A stretch of 60,000 nucleotides of DNA from Takakia lepidozioides (taxonomy: Eukaryota; Streptophyta; Takakiopsida; Takakiales; Takakiaceae), in NCBI GenBank assembly GCA_030704615.1, contig CM060732.1, positions 21,082,001 through 21,142,000 of the forward strand, given 5' to 3'. This document shows, in pieces, positions 54,657-60,000 of the stretch (positions are counted from its first letter, which is position 1; every line of letters begins with the position of its first letter). A program made the translations under genes and the position numbers. A model generated the notes under the pieces. The model ran no database searches and was not told the DNA's origin. It worked only from the letters and a program-made list of their open reading frames with translations.

Positions 54657-56052
54657 ACCCGCGCAGAGTTTGTGAGGAAAACCCGCGGTCAACTCTGGGG
54701 CCGGATTACCTTCTCGCTGCCCATTTCTCAATCGCCTTCCTTGTTGTTCTGCCCGTCTGGTTGCTTGAGAGGCGGTGTCTCGGCTCGCGCAGCAGCAGCC
54801 TCACGGTGTCTCCTTCCTTCCTCTCAGGGAGATCTGAGACTAGTGTGCTATCCTACACTGCTCCTGGCCTTCATTGTACCGTTTTTCTGTGTGTGGTTGT
54901 GGAGCGGATCTCTCTGTTGGCTACATCTCTATCTAAGTCTTCTCCCTGCGTCTGCAGGCCGTCTATGGCATTCTCTGTTTGTTTCTGAACATCCAGTTTT
55001 CTGTTTAGGTGACTCCATCGATTACATCTCACAGCTACATCTCACAGCCTTCCTTGGTGCCTGGTCAGGTATCTCTCGTTCTGAATCTGGTTTCGGCACT
55101 TTGAAGATTCGTACAGTCCCTTCTTCGATCGTATCAAATGTTCCAAGTCTCTTTCAGTACTTCATGTTGGTGAACAGATCTCTTAAGTCACTTGTTTCTG
55201 TCTGTTGGACTCTTCGCTCTGGTCCAAAGATCCCAGCTTGTGCGGGTGAGGTCTCAATAGTAACAGTCTGTCAAGAGTTGAGAACTTTGCGAGGATCTCT
55301 CCGTGGATACTTGCTCTCAGTAGATTTTGGTCTATGAGGACACCTCTTCTTGAGCTTTTCGTTGATCCATCTGCGCGTAACGTCCTCATCACCAGAGTAT
55401 ATTATCAGCTGTACAATAGTGAGTTTCTTCCTAATCAAAGGTGCTCGAGATCTCATAAAAGTTCAAGATTCTTGTTGTGCACCTGTAGCTTAACTCCTAG
55501 AAGGAACAAGACTGTAAGAAATAACGGATCTCTCCCTCTCTCTATAGCTCTAAGTTTCATCCTTCTTATGCTCCTCTATCTCTAGGTCGCATGAGCAGTT
55601 TAAAGAGAGTTTCTTCTTTCTAGCGTGTCCATGTTACAGAGCTCTTGAAGGCTCCTTCTTATGCTAGTACTGTAATGTCGTATTGTTTCGCTGATCACCA
55701 TCCAAGAACATAGGTGTGCCTTGTTTCTGCAGACAAGTGAGCAGGTTTTTCCCACAGTTTTGGTCCTCAACCCAAACCACAATGCTGATTTAAAAGTCTT
55801 GTGCCTCTGGGGCTGTCTCTAACTTAGGTGTCGGCTTTCCCACAGAAACGTACGTGGCCCGAAGCAGACAAGAAGAACATCGATCGATTCGCCACTACGA
55901 TCAAATGGAACAACGGCTGACATACTGTACATAATTGAAGCTTCTGGACACTGATCTATCTCACGTTTCTCTCTCGGAGTCCGAGCTATCCGAAAGTTCT
56001 GTCATTCGCTCTTGAAAGTCACAAAGATCACTTGAGAGGAGCTGTGGTGTGA
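54657..56052 (+). other. Upstream region and likely leader of the LBD gene
   Basis: A mixed CT-rich and coding-like region leads into the LBD start codon. The long open frame at 54540-55337 has low-complexity composition (Ser, Leu, Cys) and matches nothing I recognise. I read it as leader or promoter sequence rather than protein. A TGTCTC (auxin-response core) occurs at about 54775. Confidence 0.4.
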
Positions 56053-56721
56053 ATGTCAAAGGACGGCAGGGATTCCGACCTCTTTAGTGGGTCGATTGAC
56101 AGCAATTCCAGCAAAGCCAAACGTTTACAAACAGACAGGACTAGCTCACTGGATCGAAGAACCATGTTGGGAAATCAAGGGCAGGTGAACTCATCCACAC
56201 CGTGTGCGGCTTGCAAGCTTCTCCGTCGACGATGCGCGCAGGAGTGCCCATTTTCTCCGTACTTTTCTCCCCATGAACCACAAAAGTTTGCGTGTGTTCA
56301 CAAGATTTTTGGTGCGAGTAATGTTTCTAAGATGTTGATGGAAGTTCCAGAAAACCAGCGTGCTGATGCGGCTAGCAGCCTTGTGTACGAGGCCAACGCG
56401 CGCATCCGTGATCCTGTCTATGGATGCATGGGGGCAATATCTGCGCTCCAGCAGCAAGCTCAATCCCTCCAGCAAGAATTGAACGCTGTGAGACAAGAGA
56501 TTATGCGATACAGGCGCCACGAAAATGCTGTAGCCGACGCCACAGCTGCCACTGCTGCGGCAGTCATGGTGGCTGGTTATCAAGGCCATATGCATGATAG
56601 AGGGGTTAACGGTCCTCTTTCTTCTCAAACAACTGCATCAGAAGTTTACACTGTTCCATCTCCTAATAGTGTGGCAACCCCCGAGTTGAAGGAGCGCAGT
56701 TACTGGTCTCCACTCAACTAG
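56053..56721 (+). CDS. LBD: LOB-domain (LBD/ASL) transcription factor, class I
   Basis: This single-exon frame of 222 residues has the LOB zinc-finger-like block C51-x2-C54-x6-C61-x3-C65 (CAACKLLRRRC). The GAS block follows (FGASNVSKML, from residue 86), then DPVYG (120-124) and the coiled-coil L132-x6-L139-x3-L143-x6-I150, in which the last Leu of the usual zipper is Ile. That complete set marks class I LBD proteins, nuclear DNA-binding regulators of lateral-organ and boundary development. Before the domain is a 47-residue Ser/Asp/Lys-rich extension, and a methionine at residue 38 is an alternative start. The residues around the domain recall the AS2/LBD6-LBD25 branch, but I cannot place it exactly. 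Confidence 0.95.
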   Translation: MSKDGRDSDLFSGSIDSNSSKAKRLQTDRTSSLDRRTMLGNQGQVNSSTPCAACKLLRRRCAQECPFSPYFSPHEPQKFACVHKIFGASNVSKMLMEVPENQRADAASSLVYEANARIRDPVYGCMGAISALQQQAQSLQQELNAVRQEIMRYRRHENAVADATAATAAAVMVAGYQGHMHDRGVNGPLSSQTTASEVYTVPSPNSVATPELKERSYWSPLN

Positions 56722-59700
56722 CTAGGTCAGCCAGGCGAGGTAAGCAATTCAGAATTCAGCGCGTTTCATCAGGTCAGCTCGTCAAAGCGCAAGCACCCAC
56801 CTAGATCTTCTATAGCTCGGACTAAGTTCTCAAGAGCGAGCTCAAAGAAGCTGATTTCGGCCTCGGATTGTATGTAGACATCTTTGAGCGGCCTTGCAGG
56901 GTCAAACATTGCATTTTTCTAGTACCAGTGCTGCTACCATTCTTTCATCTTAATCTCCAGCCAATCAATTCTAAGTCAAATGTGTATGGGATACTTATGG
57001 ATCATGCAGGCATAGTCAGATCTGCATGTCCATGGCAAGGGTAGCATCTAGTGGCATAGTGACCAGTTATCTTTGATTGTGCAGCACAGCCAACTCTACC
57101 CAGATCTGACATAATAGTGCAAGTTCTTCTTGAAAAGGACCAGTGCACAATTGTGGGAATTTCTATATAAATCTGTATAGGTTCCTTTGTGTGATCATCA
57201 GTAAACTTCAAAAACATATCTATATATATGTTTTAAGCTGTATACATGTACCGTACTGTTCTTGATAATGATGGATTGTCATTTCTGTGTGGAACCCCCA
57301 TGAGAAGTGCATCTCTGAAGCGATAGTAGTGTGTGAAGCACCAATGTGACCTTGATAGAAGAATGTGCAATTCATCTCTGTTTGGCAGATTAAGTTCAAC
57401 CGTCTCTTTGAAGTGCCTGTGCCTCTCTAATATGTACGGTAAGCTTGCTTCCAGGCTAGTATTCGAGGAGGGTATGATTAGGAGGTGAACATTATCTCCT
57501 TTCTCCTGCAATGTCGTTCCAGTAGTGACTAAAATGATCATCCTTGATAGATCATCTACCATATGTCTCTAAGTAGGGACCTGAGCCAAAAGTGTGAAGT
57601 TTCTCAGATGTTTCTTGGACCAGCTCGATTGAACATTGAAGCAGTCCCGTTTCCGTTGCACATAAGTTTGAGTCAAGTATTATATGCCAAGAGCGGATGT
57701 CATGTACTCTTTGATCACAATCTCGTACTCCTGGCACAATGTCGACTTTCCTGCACCTCCTGTTACCGAACCTGTGAGTTACCTGTGGGTAGCCCTTATG
57801 TGCAAAGCTCTTTGAAAGATATTTCGATGGGCACCTCTCTGCATGCCCACAAAGATCCAAGGCAATGACCATGGAACTGAATATATTGAATTAGAGTACC
57901 TTCTTTCCTCCTTCTTTGTCTGCATTCTTACCGCGATTCTGCTGAGACCAGCTTGTACATGAAGAATCCAGATGCACATGAGACGTCACCATTTGGCCAC
58001 ATGTCTCTGGATACATGATGTTACTGCCCGAGTTACTGCCAGGTCCCAGATTCTCAGCCTAGTTCTACCTGAGCCTTGGAGAGGTGCTCCCCATGGTGTA
58101 CTGACTGGTGCCCTATCTCCGGAGAGATGAACAATAAGAGGACAACTAGCACTGAGTTCTAAGCAAAGAGTGCAAAAAGGACAATAAGAAACATATCAAA
58201 TGTTGCACGGAGAGTTCGCCTGGTCCATATCATTACAGCACAACCTCGATCCGTGTTCTTCAGCCACACAGGGAGACTCCCTTAAAGTGAACTTGTAAGT
58301 GCTGGCTCGAGTGCTGGCTTGTTTTGAGTCTACGTGTATGTTAGAAGTCTGAAGACTTCACAAACCATGAATCACACTAGATGTTAGATGCATAGAAGAA
58401 TAGTAGTACTTACCTTAAAGAGAAATTTTTTGATGGAGTCAGGACCCACGTTGACGTGGTATTAGTAGATAGAACATGTGGATCATCGAATCCATGACCT
58501 TGGTTGGAACTGGCATCTGACAAGAAGAATGAAGGAGTTGCTGATCTAGTGTCAATATGACTAAGCAGGTGTATATAGAAGAACTATTCAAAGAAGTAGT
58601 AAACAAATTCAACTTAATAGTGAACCAATGATCTCGATCAACCCTAGTTCTCAAACACTCTAGATGACCTTTCTCCACTTAACATTGAATTTTTTTCAGA
58701 CAGGTGGTAGTAGCACAGCATTACAGGAGCATGGGGTGGCCTCTCCGCAAGAGAGGCTGCCACCCATTGAACCTTTAGCGGAGAGTGCTGCTTTACTGTG
58801 GTGAAAACCTCCTTCCTGCCCCTTACTAGTGTAAATGATAGAGCTAGCAAGTATGATCTAGTTCGATAGGCGAAGGCAAAATGAAGTTAGGATGGATGAT
58901 TGATCGTCAGATATATAATCAAACGCCACTGTAAAGAATGCTCATCACAATGACTTCAAGTCAGTGTGATCTGTCGATTACTGCATAAATATTTGTATCC
59001 AGAGAGATACCGAATGGAATCCATGTACACAGTTTATCAAGTTGCAGATCACGGATCACTTGCTCGAGAAGCGCACAAATTTCTTCAGCTTTCAACTGCG
59101 AGCTACAGTGATCTGAAGCATTGTGACGATCCACTTCTAAAGATGTCTTCAACTGTGAAATTTGTAGCTACTCTTTGTCTCCAATCTCGAGCTCTCTCAT
59201 ATGCAACTGTACTCTAATATGTAAGATACATCTGTGAGGATTCTGGAGCGATTCTCGTCTTCAATATTTTTCCGGGGCCATCAGTCACACAGAACAATAC
59301 AACATGTTTATCACGCGTACAGCATCATCGACAAACATAATAACATGATTGCTTATAATAAGCACTTACACAAAACACACCTGTGAGTCTGATATCGGAT
59401 AAACTTCCCACTTACCTACCAACCACTGCTCCAGGACTCCTCTGTAATGGCTTCAATCCGGTTGCAAGCTGACAGGTTAGGGTCCTTGTGACCTCCAACT
59501 TTTGGACAAAATACCGGAACTTTAGAATAATGTGTTTCTCGAAAACAAGTCGGATCGGCCTCCACTGGGCTGGCCACGGTGGACCCCAAGTTTGACAGTC
59601 TCTATGAAACGTTGCTACTGTGCTCGCGCCTATTTTTGCATTTTCATAGATGTGTATGCAATGTCTTGCAGTTTGAAGCTCTTCAGATCAACAGGGTGAT

Positions 59701-60000
59701 AATATGTTGAGATTTAAGATCCATGACATGATCTCAAGGCAGCCACAAATCAAAGACCATGTACAATATCTCATTTCTGGGAACTGCGCATAAACGAGGG
59801 TGGCCCTCAGCGGTAACCACTACAGCAGATCAAGGGAGCAAGCTCCAATTTTACCCTGGTGTGCATTAGACCATCTATTTAAGGGTTTGTTGACCATTCA
59901 AATTTGGTGTAGTTGCTGCCCTGTTTCATGTATAAGTGAAGCTAAGTCAATGGTACAGTGCCCAATGTTCATCCATAGCCATATGAGAAATTCTTGTATG
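56722..60000. other. Gene-free stretch downstream of LBD
   Basis: I see no supported gene, domain or clear repeat on either strand. The open frames here are short and low in coding character. The first several hundred bases probably include the LBD 3' untranslated region. Confidence 0.4.

Noticed and set aside
1-60000. CRISPR arrays, operons or a bacterial defence-type cluster
   Set aside because: Split genes, plant-specific families and plant retroelements make this eukaryotic. No spacer-repeat array or gene cluster was seen.

Overview
The window is nuclear DNA from a land plant. It carries intron-containing genes for plant-specific families: a GH3 acyl-amido synthetase, the plastid-division tubulin FtsZ2, a LOB-domain transcription factor, and PLS-type pentatricopeptide-repeat (PPR) proteins with E and DYW motifs. 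It also carries several kinds of plant transposon. The tandemly built PLS/DYW PPR copies and the mix of elements fit a seed-free plant such as a lycophyte, fern, hornwort or moss. I cannot name the species from sequence alone.

Layout. Positions 1-11040 hold a decayed CACTA (En/Spm-like) transposase gene on the + strand. One of its introns has been invaded by a complete but defective Ty3/gypsy chromovirus on the - strand (704-7150, perfect 5-bp target duplication GCAAC, tRNA-iMet primer site, LTRs 704-1437 and 6409-7150). Positions 11041-14510 are non-genic: antisense PPR ghosts inside a duplicated segment, and a CACTA-end-like sequence at 13035. Positions 14511-18099 hold an apparently intact five-exon GH3 gene, with a ghost copy of its last exon near 18.93 kb. 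Positions 20060-20851 (-) hold a two-exon gene for a small secreted DUF3455-type protein. Positions 22-26.4 kb are a graveyard: a hAT transposase ghost, an unrecognised ORF with one stop, and a second, old Ty3/gypsy ghost.

Positions 29172-33655 hold a seven-exon FTSZ2 gene whose exons join in frame. Intron 3 carries an antisense LINE fragment, and the leader is built of three 65-bp repeats. Two PPR copies in opposite orientation follow: a heavily frameshifted one on the - strand (34.61-37.27 kb) and a better preserved one on the + strand (39.88-43.53 kb). The second keeps a 723-codon PLS-E reading frame, but its E+/DYW tail is cut off by a one-base frameshift and by an inverted/direct LINE insertion. 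Positions 45049-47984 hold an internally deleted LINE with a candidate target duplication and an A-rich tail. A 352-bp non-autonomous hAT element with dense AACCGG-type motifs sits at 52243-52594, next to a tRNA-like B-box segment. The last gene is a LOB-domain (LBD) transcription factor at 56053-56721.

How the genes relate. The host genes look independent: hormone conjugation (GH3), plastid division (FtsZ2), organellar RNA editing (PPR), organ-boundary transcription (LBD), and a secreted protein of unknown role. There is no operon-like or clustered system here. The most interesting material is structural: nested elements, a LINE with the geometry of twin priming inside a DYW domain, a triplicated leader and a duplicated splice donor in FTSZ2, and a motif-dense hAT MITE. 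I found no convincing new multi-gene system.
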